A model generated the notes under the pieces. The model made no database searches and was not told where the DNA came from. It saw only the letters and a list, made by a program, of their open reading frames with translations. The translations under genes and the position numbers were made by a program. Shown here piece after piece: positions 47,936-56,990 of a stretch of DNA of 64,000 nucleotides (position 1 is its first letter; every line of letters begins with the position of its first letter). The stretch spans positions 1,798,001-1,862,000 of the forward strand of contig OY969783.1 in NCBI GenBank assembly GCA_963702995.1, written 5' to 3'. This stretch comes from MFD04580-c1 sp963702995. Lineage in GTDB: Bacteria; Planctomycetota; Phycisphaerae; Tepidisphaerales; Tepidisphaeraceae.

Positions 47936-49651
47936 ATGCGGATTCTGGCATTGCGTTGTATTCCGTTTCGGTCGGTGTGCCGTCTCGTTGGCCTCGCGTC
48001 GGCGCTGATCGTTTTGCCTGCCACGGCGTCGGCGCTTGATTCGGAGCAGGTGGCGCTGGTCGTCAATGAGCGGGCGCCGGCCGGGCAGCGGCTGGCGGAG
48101 TATTACGCCAAGCGGCGCAACATCCCGGACAGCCGCATCATTTCAATCGCGATGCCCGATGCCGACGAGATGTCGGCAGATCAGTATGCGAAGCAGGTCG
48201 TCCCGGCCGTGCGGCGGTTCCTGAAGGACCATGCGCTGGAGTCCAAGATCACCTGCCTGGTGACGTTCCAGGGCGTGCCGCTGCGCGTGGGGCCGCGGGT
48301 GCAGACGGCGGCCGAGCGCGAGGAATTCGGCGTCCTTGGCCAGGAGTTCGACCATGCGCTCACGGCGGTGAAGGCGGCGATCGCCTCGGTGGAGGGCGTT
48401 GCCCGGTCCGTGGACCCCGCCTTCCAGCCGATCACGGCCGCCGAGGACCTCCCGTCCCTCCAGGCGCGGGCCGACGCGGCCGTCCAGGCGACGCTACGCA
48501 ACCTTGAGGAGATGACCGACCCGCTCAAACGGGTGACGCCGTTCACCGAGCTTCTCAACGCGATCGAGCTGCTCTATGGCCCGCTGGAGACGATCCAACG
48601 CCTCGGCCAGGCCCCCTATTCCACGTACGCGCCCCATCCACTGTCGCCGGAGAAGGTCGAGGCGGCCCAAAAGCGGCTCCAGAGCGACCTGGCCGAGATG
48701 GAGAGGCTCGCCGCCCAGCCGGAAGATGCCGATTCGCGAACGAAGATGCGCAAGGCCATCCGGGACGACTTCGGGCAGCTTCGGTATGTCACACTCATCT
48801 CGCAACAGCGGGCGCAGCTTGACCCCTCGGAAAGCCATGCGGCGTTCGACAGTGAGCTGGCGCTGCTCTGGTGGCCCGACAGCTACCCGCGCCATCGTTG
48901 GATCGACAACCCCCTGTACTACCGCGTCCGATACAGCAACCAGCGGCCGAAGACGCCGGCGGTCATGATGGTCATGCGGCTTGACGGCCCCAGCGAGCAA
49001 AAGGTGCATGACCTGATCGACACGACGCTCCGGATCGAGGCGGAGGGCCTCACCGGCGACGTCGCCCTCGACGCCCGGGGCAAGCCCGTCAGCGACGCCT
49101 ACGGCCAGTACGACCAGACGATCCGGAACCTCGCGGAGCTTCTTCGCGCCAAGACGCGGCTGCACGTCACGCTCGACGATGCCGAACCGGTGTTCCTCAA
49201 GGGTTCGGTGAAAGATGTCGCGCTTTATTGCGGCTGGTACAGCGTGCATCACTATGTGCCGGGGATGGTGTTCAAGCCGGGAGCGGTCGGCTTTCACATC
49301 GCCAGCTTCGAGCTGACGACGCTGCGGGACCCGAACGATACCGGCTGGGTGCGCGGGCTGATCAACGATGGCGTGGTGGCGACGCTGGGCCCGGTGGCGG
49401 AGCCTTACCTGCACAGCTTCCCGAGGGCGGATGAGTTCTTTCCGTTGCTGCTGACCGGCCGCCATACGCTGGCGGAGGTCTACTGGGAGACGACGCCGCT
49501 GGTCAGTTGGATGCAGTGTTTCATCGGCGACCCGCTCTATCGGCCTTACGCGGTGAACCCGCCGCTCAAGACCGAGGACGTGCCGCCCCGCCTGCACGTG
49601 ATCTTTGAGAGAGGGGCATCCCTCCTGCCCGTCGAACCGACGGGGCCGTGA
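47936..49651 (+). CDS. TIGR03790-family secreted protein
   Basis: 571 residues. Signal peptide (RLVGLASALIVLPATASA), then the family opening EQVALVVNERAPAGQRLAEY, YYAKRRNIPDSRIISIAMP and CLVTFQGVPLRVGPR; in the middle RHRWIDNPLYYRVRYSNQRP and VMMVMRLDGPSE; near the end VALYCGWYSVHHYVPGMVF, PGAVGFHIASFE, GVVATLGPVAEPYLHSFPRA and CFIGDPLYRPY. TIGR03790 has no proven function; the final part resembles the caspase-fold peptidase family C25 (gingipain-like: conserved His and GxA-type strand). Typical of planctomycetes and verrucomicrobia. Confidence 0.82.
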   Translation: MRILALRCIPFRSVCRLVGLASALIVLPATASALDSEQVALVVNERAPAGQRLAEYYAKRRNIPDSRIISIAMPDADEMSADQYAKQVVPAVRRFLKDHALESKITCLVTFQGVPLRVGPRVQTAAEREEFGVLGQEFDHALTAVKAAIASVEGVARSVDPAFQPITAAEDLPSLQARADAAVQATLRNLEEMTDPLKRVTPFTELLNAIELLYGPLETIQRLGQAPYSTYAPHPLSPEKVEAAQKRLQSDLAEMERLAAQPEDADSRTKMRKAIRDDFGQLRYVTLISQQRAQLDPSESHAAFDSELALLWWPDSYPRHRWIDNPLYYRVRYSNQRPKTPAVMMVMRLDGPSEQKVHDLIDTTLRIEAEGLTGDVALDARGKPVSDAYGQYDQTIRNLAELLRAKTRLHVTLDDAEPVFLKGSVKDVALYCGWYSVHHYVPGMVFKPGAVGFHIASFELTTLRDPNDTGWVRGLINDGVVATLGPVAEPYLHSFPRADEFFPLLLTGRHTLAEVYWETTPLVSWMQCFIGDPLYRPYAVNPPLKTEDVPPRLHVIFERGASLLPVEPTGP

Positions 49652-49817
49652 GACAACGTCGTCGGCCCTTTACGCCGCCCTGGACAGAAGAGAAGGGAAT
49701 GTCAGCCCACCCCATCAGATTTCGCTCCGAGGTGGCCTCACCGGGTCCGAACAATCGCTCAAGCGATCGGAACCCTCGGCCGATAACAAAGAGGACGACA
49801 CAACGGAAACACGCACT

Positions 49818-49985
49818 ATGGCCGTTCAGTTGATCTGCCCCAACCTCCGCTGCCGTAAATTCCTGACTGTGCCGGATGACGTGCGCGGCAAGGTCGTCCG
49901 CTGCCAGCATTGCCAGACGACGTTCCGCGTCCCCGAGGCCGGCTCCAAGAAGATGGAGTCACCGGCCGCCCGCGGCGCGCGGTAA
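49818..49985 (+). CDS. Small zinc-ribbon (MJ0042-like) protein
   Basis: 55 residues: LICPNLRCRKFLTVPDD and VVRCQHCQTTFRVPEAG. Four Cys (CPNLRC and CQHC) form a zinc-finger/ribbon as in MJ0042-type domains, which usually sit at the start of longer planctomycete proteins; here it is nearly the whole protein. Located between the TIGR03790 gene and hisI. Confidence 0.6.
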   Translation: MAVQLICPNLRCRKFLTVPDDVRGKVVRCQHCQTTFRVPEAGSKKMESPAARGAR

Positions 49986-50078
49986 TCGGGCAAATCGCTT
50001 TGTCGCCGGCACGTGCCACTCCCCGGTCCAATCCTCGCCCCCGTTGACATCTTCTCCCTTCCGCTCAAAATTGCCGCG

Positions 50079-50468
50079 ATGGATCAGCAACTGGAAGGGT
50101 TGAAGTTCGACGGCAACGGGCTCATTCCCGCGATCATTCAGGACGTTGCGACGGGGCAGGTCTTGATGATGGCCTGGATGAATCGCGCTTCGCTGGCCCT
50201 GACGGTGGAGACCGGAAAGACGCACTTCTTCAGCCGCAGTCGGAACAAGCTCTGGCTGAAAGGCGAGAGCAGCGGCCACGTTCAGCATGTCAAGTCGATT
50301 GCGACCGATTGCGATCAGGATGTCGTCCTGGTGAAGGTCGAGCAGGTCGGCGCCGCCTGCCACGAAGGGTACGAAAGCTGCTTCTTCCGAGAGTATCAGG
50401 CCGGGGGGGATTGGAAGGTCGTCGGCCGCCGCGTGTTTGACCCCGCCGAGGTTTACAAGAAGCAGTAA
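50079..50468 (+). CDS. hisI: Phosphoribosyl-AMP cyclohydrolase
   Basis: 129 residues, third step of histidine biosynthesis (opens the purine ring of PR-AMP). LIPAIIQDVATGQVLMMAWM, TGKTHFFSRSRNKLWLKGES, metal-binding ATDCDQDVVLVKV and zinc ligand GAACHEGYESCFFRE are all present. ATG 50079 is the family start; the 22-codon upstream extension is unlikely. No other his gene is nearby and there is no HisE domain. Confidence 0.93.
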   Translation: MDQQLEGLKFDGNGLIPAIIQDVATGQVLMMAWMNRASLALTVETGKTHFFSRSRNKLWLKGESSGHVQHVKSIATDCDQDVVLVKVEQVGAACHEGYESCFFREYQAGGDWKVVGRRVFDPAEVYKKQ

Positions 50469-50553
50469 GATCCGGCGGCGGCGGGCCGCATCCCCGGGCG
50501 CCGGCGACGCCGTCCGCGTGCGGGCATGCGGGCGATTTTGCGGGGTATAACCG

Positions 50554-51922
50554 TTGAGTTCCGAGACCGTGCGACCCACCGACGCCGACCGAAAAGGCCG
50601 CCCCGCCGATGCCGGCCGCGGCCGCTCGCGCCCGGCGGCGCCCTCCATCGACCGCCTGGAGCGATCCGCCCTGCTCGCCAACGACGCGAGCGAGGGGCTG
50701 GGGATGCTCTACTACATTTTCCTGGGCTACCTCACGCTGATCTGCCTGGGCATCGCGGCGCTCAAGTCCCCCGGCACGATGACGCGGGGCAATGAGCTGG
50801 CGTACGAGCGGGCCGTCTTCACCTCGGTGAACGTCGCGACACTGACTGGGTTCCAGTTGAACGTCGGGCCCGGGCAGTTCAGCCCGACCAGCCTTGTCGG
50901 ACCGGCGACGTTCGTGGCGCTGACGCTCGGCGGCGTCTTATTCGCGCTGAACGCCGGCGGGATGGCGGCCGTCCGCATCCTGCGGATGCCTTACACCGAT
51001 GCCCAGGTCCTTGCGGCATCGACGGTCAGCACGTGCATGGCGACGCTGGCGGGCACGACCTTCCTGATCGGCCCCGGCCGCGGCATTTTCGACGCGATGT
51101 TGCTCGCCCTGTCGTCCTTCGGCAACAGCGGCATCTTCGTCGGGCGGCTGCCGAGCACCGAATCGTGGCAAGCGCACGTTGGGATGATGCCGCTGGCGCT
51201 GTTTGGCGCGCTGGGGCTACCGGTGTTGATGGACGTGTACGAGCTGATCATCGCCGGGCGGCCGCTGACACGGCATTCGCGGGTCGCCATTCGGACGACG
51301 GCCGCCCTTTACCTCGTGTCAATCGTGGTGCTGACGGTTTCCCGCGGGGAATTCTGGGCAAACCTTTTCGTCGGGTTTTCGCAGCATGGCTGGTACCCGA
51401 GCCAGGGGCGGGCGATGCGGGATGCGGTGATCTCCAGTTCGCTCCAGGCGGTGAACGCACGGGGCGCCGGCTTCCCATTCGAGTACGCCGGGACGCTGCC
51501 GCGGCTGACACAGTGGCTGCTCATCGGGCTGATGCTCATCGGCGGGAACTCGGCGGGGACGGCGGGCGGGTTGAAGGCCACGACGCTCGTCGAGCTTTTC
51601 GGCGGCGTTCGCGACGCGTTGGGCGGGCGGGGCCCGCCGGTCCTTCGGTGTGGCGGCGACGTGGGTCGGCGTGTACGGGGCGATCGTTTTGCTCGGCTTC
51701 TTCGTGCTGCTGCAGGTCTCGCCCGAGGCTCAGAGCGACAAGCTCTTGTTCCTGTCGATCAGCGCGGTCGGGAACGCGGGGTTATCGCACGATTCGCTAT
51801 CGAACGTGGGGTGGGGGTTGAATACGCTGTCGGCCCTGATGCTTGTAGGCCGCCTGTCGCCTGTCGCAGTCCTGTGGTGGATGGCGGCGACGACGGATGA
51901 CGCGGACCTGGCGATCGGGTGA
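50554..51922 (+). CDS. TrkH-type potassium/cation transporter, one frameshift
   Basis: About 455 residues over the span, from TTG 50554. Multiple helices; selectivity-filter-like loops FTSVNVATLTGFQLNVGPGQ, ALSSFGNSGIFVGRLPSTES, SLQAVNARGAGFPFEYAGTL and, in the next frame, FLSISAVGNAGLSHDSL; and IGGNSAGTAGGLKATTLVEL. The four pore loops fit the Trk/Ktr family. The frame changes inside the G/C run at 51620-51640 (one base gained or two lost), after which ATWVGVYGAIVLLGFFVLLQ continues. No TrkA partner is adjacent. It might be a Ktr-type subunit (KtrB). Confidence 0.85.
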
Positions 51923-51958
51923 GGCGGCATTCGCGCGTCGCGCGAATCACCTGCGAAA

Positions 51959-52010
51959 CGAGTCGCGCCCGTAAGGAAGCGGGCAGTCGCCGTACCCGGC
52001 GACTGAGCCG
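51959..52010. repeat. GAGTCGCGCCCGTAAGGAAGCGGGCAG repeat copy
   Basis: Same family as the copies in 14641-14852 and 43426-43600. It includes the GCAGTCGCCGT...GGCGACTG hairpin. Confidence 0.75.
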
Positions 52011-52074
52011 TTGGATGTGCGGTTGATGCCAGGCTGCGGCGGGCGCCGCTGTTCCCCCGCGGGATGTCACGGTC

Positions 52075-52563
52075 TCAGGAACCGGTGGATAATGCGGGGG
52101 CTTCGGCGCGGGCGCGGTCGCGTTCTTCCTGCTCCAGTTTGTTTAGCTTTTCGACTCGGCGGAGGTGGCGGCCGTCGCCAAACACCGTGGAGAGGAAGAT
52201 CTCGACGATCTGATTCACCTGCTCCTCGCCGAGCAGATCGGTCCCCAGGCATAGCACGTTGCAATGGTTGTGCTCCCGCGCAAGCCGCGCGGTGACCTGG
52301 TCGTGCGCCAGCGCGGCGCGGACACCGCAGACCTTGTTGGCGGCGACGGACATGCCGATGCCGCTTCCGTCGAGCAGGATGCCAACATCCGCGCGCCCGC
52401 TGGCGACAGCGCGGGCCGCGGGGGCGGCATAGTCGGGGTAGTCAACGCCGGTCGGCCCGTCGCAGCCGAAATCTTCGACCGAATGGCCCAGGGATTTCAG
52501 CACCGGCACAAGGCGGCGCTTGGCGTCGAAACCGCGGTGATCGGAGGCGATGGCAAGCCGCAT
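52075..52563 (-). CDS. rpiB: Ribose-5-phosphate isomerase B family
   Basis: 162 residues: MRLAIASDHRGFDAKRRL, DFGCDGPTGVDYPDYAAPAA, ADVGILLDGSGIGMSVAANK, GVRAALAHDQVTARLAREHN and HCNVLCLGTDLLG. Converts ribose-5-P and ribulose-5-P. The position of the catalytic base Cys (CGTGIGM or CGSG in E. coli type) is Asp here (LDGSGIGM), which may point to another sugar substrate or a different base as in the Glu-type mycobacterial enzyme. It lies 74 bp after the Sua5-phosphatase gene, like ywlF after ywlC-ywlE in Bacillus. Confidence 0.88.
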   Translation of the reverse strand: MRLAIASDHRGFDAKRRLVPVLKSLGHSVEDFGCDGPTGVDYPDYAAPAARAVASGRADVGILLDGSGIGMSVAANKVCGVRAALAHDQVTARLAREHNHCNVLCLGTDLLGEEQVNQIVEIFLSTVFGDGRHLRRVEKLNKLEQEERDRARAEAPALSTGS

Positions 52564-52637
52564 AGCGTTCTCTTCGGGCAATCGGGCCTGTGCCCGGCGG
52601 CGAGCGGCCGGTTGCGACCGGCGTCGTGCCTTCCGGG

Positions 52638-53786
52638 TCACGTACCGGAGCGAGGTGCAAATTCAGGCAGCGCTCGGACGCGATCTTCGATCAGCGTGCG
52701 GAGCTGGCCTGCCAGATCCTGATAGAGGGCGAGGTCGCCGCCGATGGGGTCATCAATGTCGCCCGACGGATCGAGCGTTGCGACCTTTTCGCGGGCGGAC
52801 GGGACCAGCGCCGTCACCGCCTGGGCGTGGCTGCGGCCCATGGTAAAGATCGCGTCGGCCTGGTGGATCAGCTCAACCGTCAGCGGCCGCGATCGATGGG
52901 ACGACAGATCGGCCCCCAGCCCGCGAACCGCTTCGACCGCTTGGGGCGTGGCGCGGCTGCCGGGCATGGCATAAGCGCCGGCTGATACGACGGTGATCCC
53001 TTTGCGTTCCAGATCGGCCTCGGGGACGCCGGCCCGTTCGGAGAGCAGCCGCCGGGCGATCGCCTCGGCCATGGGTGAGCGGCAGGTGTTCCCGCTGCAG
53101 ACGAAGAGGATCGTCGTGCGAAGCAGCCGTTCAATAATGCGGGCGTCGAAGACGCCTTCACGGAGGATCTCGTACTTCTCCCCGGAAACTTTCACGATGG
53201 TCGATGACTTGGAGTATCGCGCAGGCCCAGCATCGAAGATGAGGTCGGCCTGTCCGTCTAGGTCCTGGGCCATCCGCTCGGGCGCGGTATTGAGAAGGGC
53301 CGCGGGGACGGTGAGAGCGACCGGCCCTTTCACGCCGGAAAGGATATCGGTGGCGACGATATGATCCGGGCAGCGAAGGGTGATATCCGATCCGCTGTAG
53401 AGATCGCTCTGGGGGATGCCCAGGCCGGCGGCCACTTCGGCGCGGCGCTCGGTTGGGACGTCAAAAACCAGGGCCACCGGGCCAGGCCACAGCTTCTGGA
53501 TCATCCGGCGGCCGAGATCCGTCAATGATCCGAGGTAAGCGTGCGCGTCCTGCGGCCGGGCAAGATGAATGGTGAAGGGGCGCTGCGTGGTGGGTGAGCT
53601 TGCCGGCTGATTCCGCAGGGCGCTCAGCCGCTGGCGGGCGCTCTGGCTCGTCAACAGCCCGGCCACGCCATAGACCGTTTCGGTCGGGAGGATGACCAGT
53701 TGACCCTCGTTCAGTAACGCCGACCCGCGCGAGATCTGCGCGTCGTAGTCGCCGCCATTGAAGATTGAAATGACCGGAATGGGCAT
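52638..53786 (-). CDS. Fusion: Sua5/YwlC threonylcarbamoyl-AMP synthase + low-MW (arginine-type) protein phosphatase
   Basis: 382 residues. Residues about 1-205 are a Sua5/YrdC domain: GQLVILPTETVYGVAGLLTS with the KxR/SxN-type face, LRNQPASSPTTQRPFTIHLA, WPGPVALVFDVP, SGSDITLRCPDH, STIVKVSG; it makes the threonylcarbamoyl-AMP used for tRNA t6A37. Residues about 213-382 are a low-molecular-weight phosphatase: FVCSGNTCRSPMAEAIARRL (CX5R loop), VVSAGAYAMPGSRATPQAVE, DDPIGGDLALYQ (general-acid Asp), closest by eye to YwlE/McsB-antagonist arginine phosphatases. In Bacillus ywlC, ywlE and ywlF (rpiB) are neighbours; here two are fused and rpiB follows. Confidence 0.88.
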   Translation of the reverse strand: MPIPVISIFNGGDYDAQISRGSALLNEGQLVILPTETVYGVAGLLTSQSARQRLSALRNQPASSPTTQRPFTIHLARPQDAHAYLGSLTDLGRRMIQKLWPGPVALVFDVPTERRAEVAAGLGIPQSDLYSGSDITLRCPDHIVATDILSGVKGPVALTVPAALLNTAPERMAQDLDGQADLIFDAGPARYSKSSTIVKVSGEKYEILREGVFDARIIERLLRTTILFVCSGNTCRSPMAEAIARRLLSERAGVPEADLERKGITVVSAGAYAMPGSRATPQAVEAVRGLGADLSSHRSRPLTVELIHQADAIFTMGRSHAQAVTALVPSAREKVATLDPSGDIDDPIGGDLALYQDLAGQLRTLIEDRVRALPEFAPRSGT

Positions 53787-53965
53787 ATCGAGGCAGCCTC
53801 GCGGGCGGGGAGTCGGGGAGTCGTGGAGCCGTCTGACGAAGGATATATGAGGCGAGTCCAGGGGCGGTGTCAAGAGATTATGCCAAAGTCATTTAGCGGC
53901 CGCGTCGCGTTGTCGGCCGGGCCCCGCGGGCGGCGCCACGGACGCGGTGTATTACGATTCGACCC

Positions 53966-54591
53966 ATGACCAAGCCGACTCCTCTCTTCGACCTGACGGA
54001 AGGACATCGACCGGCGGCCGTCCTGCTCGATATGGACGGGACGCTGACCGCGCCGCTGCTCGATTTCGCGGCCATTAAGGCCGAGATGGGCATCGGCAAC
54101 CGACCAATTCTCGAATCGATCGCCGGAATGCCCTTAGACGCGCAGGCGCAAGCCAGGGCCGTTCTGGATCGCCACGAAGAAGCGGCCGCCCGCGACTCCA
54201 CGCTCAACCCGGGATCGCGGAACTACTGACCTGGCTCGACGAACGGCGCGTCCCCAAGGCGCTCATCACCCGCAACAGCCCCGCCAGCGTAAGAACGGTC
54301 GTCGCCCGGCATGCGCTGTCGATCGACGTGCTGATCACCCGGGACGACGCGCCGCCCAAGCCCGACCCCGCGCCGCTCCACCTCGCATGCCAGCGGCTCG
54401 GCGTGGACGCCCGCCATGCCTGGATGATCGGCGACGGAATTCACGACATTGAGGCTGGCCTGGCGGCCGGTATCCGCACAGTCTGGCTCAGCCACCGACG
54501 CGCCCGCGCGTTCGCCGCAACCCCCTGGCGCGAGGTGGCGGACCTGTTTGAACTCGCCGCCCTCCTGGAGGCGTGTTGCACGCCGACGTAG
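53966..54591 (+). CDS. HAD-superfamily phosphatase, one frameshift
   Basis: 208 residues when repaired. Motif I AAVLLDMDGTLTAPLLDFAA with nucleophile DxD, motif II VPKALITRNSPASV, the Lys in PPKPDPAPLHLACQRLG and motif IV AWMIGDGIHDIEAGLAAGI. It is like phosphoglycolate/pyrophosphatase-type small HADs with an alpha-helical cap (AEMGIGNRPILESIAGM). One G is missing near 54212: NPG then continues IAELLTWLDERR. The repaired span is a codon multiple. Confidence 0.85.
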
Positions 54592-54814
54592 CAGGCACGC
54601 TCCGTGTGCCGGTTTGTTTCAGTGGGGATCTTTGCTTTGCTCCGTTTAGAAGCGAAGTCGATGAACGTTCGGGCCCGCGGACGGCAGCGGCGATATCAGC
54701 CGACGTGCCTCCGGTGCCCTCACCGGCGGCACTTTGATTCGCGTGCCGTACCTCATAGGAAGGAACTGACCATTAAATTCCGGCCAGGGGGATTCGGAAC
54801 ACGGAGTGTTGCTG

Positions 54815-55342
54815 CTACCTCTTTGCCGCCACGGAGACGACGAGCCCCGTCAGGAGAATCAACGTCCCCAGGATCCCCATCACCAGGCCGAAGATTGCCC
54901 GCGGCATGCCGCGCTTGGTCTTGTCTCGCTTCAGATCGCGGATCGCGATGATCGAAACGATGAGCGATATGGGCGCGGGGAGGATGATGAAACTGAACAA
55001 GCCCAGGTACCCGGCCGCGATCGCCCATCCCGAGCGGCCGACCGGCATCAGCCAGCGCATGGCGGGGTCGTCTGGCGCCGAATTCGCCGGGGGCGGGTAG
55101 CCGCCGTACGTCCCGGCATATCCGAGCGGCATGGCGGGGATCGGCGGTGGAGCGGCCGCCGAATAGGCGGGGGCGGCTGGCATCAACCCCGGCACGCTGG
55201 CCGCCGGCACCCAGCTTGGCATCCCCTGCCGCCAGACCAGGTCCGCCGCCGCCAGGCCGCCGGAGGCGACGAGTTCCCGGAGCGACTGTTCCGACACCGG
55301 GCCGAGTTGCTGACCGCTCTTCCCGTAAAACCAGTCGGACAT
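54815..55342 (-). CDS. GYF_2/DUF4339 plus DUF4190-like membrane protein
   Basis: 175 residues from ATG 55342 with GGGG upstream. N-terminal GYF_2 domain: SDWFYGKSGQQLGPVSEQSL, LVWRQGMPSWVPAASVPGL; a Pro/Ala-rich linker; then two helices of a DUF4190-type region, GWAIAAGYLGLFSFIILPAP and FGLVMGILGTLILLTGLVVS. Probably a membrane-bound adaptor; GYF-type domains bind proline-rich peptides. Common in planctomycetes. Confidence 0.8.
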   Translation of the reverse strand: MSDWFYGKSGQQLGPVSEQSLRELVASGGLAAADLVWRQGMPSWVPAASVPGLMPAAPAYSAAAPPPIPAMPLGYAGTYGGYPPPANSAPDDPAMRWLMPVGRSGWAIAAGYLGLFSFIILPAPISLIVSIIAIRDLKRDKTKRGMPRAIFGLVMGILGTLILLTGLVVSVAAKR

Positions 55343-55617
55343 ATAGCCCCGCTTGTTGATGTTGGTAGCTGAGACGCTTTCGAGCGATACGAGCCGATCA
55401 AGCCGGTGATCGTAATCGCCGGGCCGCGATTCGCAATCGCGAAATCCGGCGTCCGCCCAGCGGTCGCGGCCATTGTAGCGATCAGCCGAGGACGCCAAGG
55501 CGCAAACGCCAAGAGGGGACGAGGAAGAAAGTGTTAATCTGGTTTGGCCGCGGAAAGAGCCACAACCGCCGGGCACGGCTTCCAATCCGGGGCCTCGATC
55601 CTACAATCGCGCCCCGC

Positions 55618-56619
55618 ATGATCGGTACGCTTGCGTCGCAATTTCGCACCCGCTTCCGCTCACCGGCGCCGCCCGCGGCCAAAGGAAAGAAGCCCAAAAA
55701 GCCCCGCAACGCCCTCTCCGATTACGCGCAATACATCGGGTTGCGGCTGGTGAACATGATGCTTCACTGCTTTCCGGTGGACCTGAATCTGCGCACTGCG
55801 CGGATGCTGGGCGACGTGATGTATCGGCTCGACCGGAAGCACCGCGACCGGGCGCTGGGCAACCTCCGCCGAAGCTTCCCCGACATGCCGGATGCCGAGC
55901 GCCGCCAGCTTGCCCGCCGGAGCATGCAGCAGCTTTTCATGCTGTTCATCGAAGTGCTCTTCACGACTCGGCTGGTTCACCTGCAAACGTGGTCGAAATA
56001 CGTCGAGCTGGAGAATTTTCGCGAGGTCGTCGCCCTGCTGGTGGAGAACCGCGGCGTCATCCTGCTGACCGGGCATTACGGGAACTGGGAGATCCTCGGT
56101 TACGTGCTGGCGACGATCGGTTTCGAGACGACGAGCATCGCGCGGCCGCTCGACAACCCGTATGTCAATGAGTGGCTCCTGGGCGTGCGGGAGCGGAAGG
56201 GGCAGCGGATCATCGACAAGAACGGCGCGACGACGGAAGTCGCCCCCCTGCTTGCCCGGGGCGGGACGGTCGGGTTCATCGCCGACCAGAACGCGGGGAG
56301 CAAGGGGATGTTTGTCGATTTTTTCGGCCGCAAGGCGAGCACGTACAAGTCGATCGGGCTGCTGGCGATGGAGTACCAGGTGCCGGTGGTGGTCGGCTAT
56401 GCCCGGCGGGTTGACGGCCGCTTCAAGTTCCGGATCGGCGTGCAGGACATCATTTACCCCAAGGACTGGGAAGCCGAGGACGACCCGCTTCGCTACATCA
56501 CGCAGCGCTACTCGAAGGGGATCGAAGACTTCGTTCGCGGCGACCCCGGCCAGTACCTCTGGGTCCACCGCCGCTGGAAGACCCGCCCGAAAGGCGAGGC
56601 GCCCGAAGCGTTTGATTGA
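55618..56619 (+). CDS. Lysophospholipid/lipid A-type acyltransferase (LpxL/HtrB-like)
   Basis: 333 residues. YIGLRLVNMMLHCFPVDLNL, then MLGDVMYRLDRKHRDRALGN and LRRSFPDMPDAERRQLARRS; the catalytic HX4E motif in GVILLTGHYGNWEILGYVLA; RPLDNPYVNEWLLGVRERKG; TVGFIADQNAGSKGMFVDFF; and YLWVHRRWKTRPKGE at the end. The family adds secondary acyl chains to lipid A or similar glycolipids at the inner membrane, suggesting an LPS-like outer membrane. Start ATG 55618 follows the usual family length. Confidence 0.88.
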   Translation: MIGTLASQFRTRFRSPAPPAAKGKKPKKPRNALSDYAQYIGLRLVNMMLHCFPVDLNLRTARMLGDVMYRLDRKHRDRALGNLRRSFPDMPDAERRQLARRSMQQLFMLFIEVLFTTRLVHLQTWSKYVELENFREVVALLVENRGVILLTGHYGNWEILGYVLATIGFETTSIARPLDNPYVNEWLLGVRERKGQRIIDKNGATTEVAPLLARGGTVGFIADQNAGSKGMFVDFFGRKASTYKSIGLLAMEYQVPVVVGYARRVDGRFKFRIGVQDIIYPKDWEAEDDPLRYITQRYSKGIEDFVRGDPGQYLWVHRRWKTRPKGEAPEAFD

Positions 56620-56635
56620 ACTGGCGCCACCACGG

Positions 56636-56930
56636 CCCTCCCGAAGGGCGCGCACTGCGTGCCGCCGATCGACGCTCGGCCTTTTCAGGGTTTCTGGCCG
56701 CTGGGCCCCGTAGGGACCGCACTGCGGTCCCCACAGGCATTTCACTGGCCAGCGATGCCGCCTTCCCAGAGGCACAGGCGATGTGCGGACCGCAGTGCGG
56801 TCCCTACGACGATGACTGCAAGCTTGCCGCACATGGATCGGGAGCCGTCCGCTTGGTAGTCCGGCGTCGTCCGCGGCAAACGGTGCGTGCGCAGCAGTCG
56901 CAACGACTCTCGACCTTGTAGGGCACACGC
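56636..56930. repeat. REP-like palindromes (GTAGGGACCGCACTGCGGTCC and GGGCGCGCACTGCGTGCCGCC)
   Basis: GTAGGGACCGCACTGCGGTCC at 56707-56730 faces GGACCGCAGTGCGGTCCCTA at 56783-56808. Related GGCACGCACTGCGTGCCG-type units lie at 56646-56668 and 56918-56945, and again at 58823-58850. No gene is seen in 56620-56990. Confidence 0.7.
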
Positions 56931-56990
56931 TGGGCGCCGCCGACGAATGCGTGGTGCGGCGAACGTCGCCTTCTCGCTCAATCACCGCGC

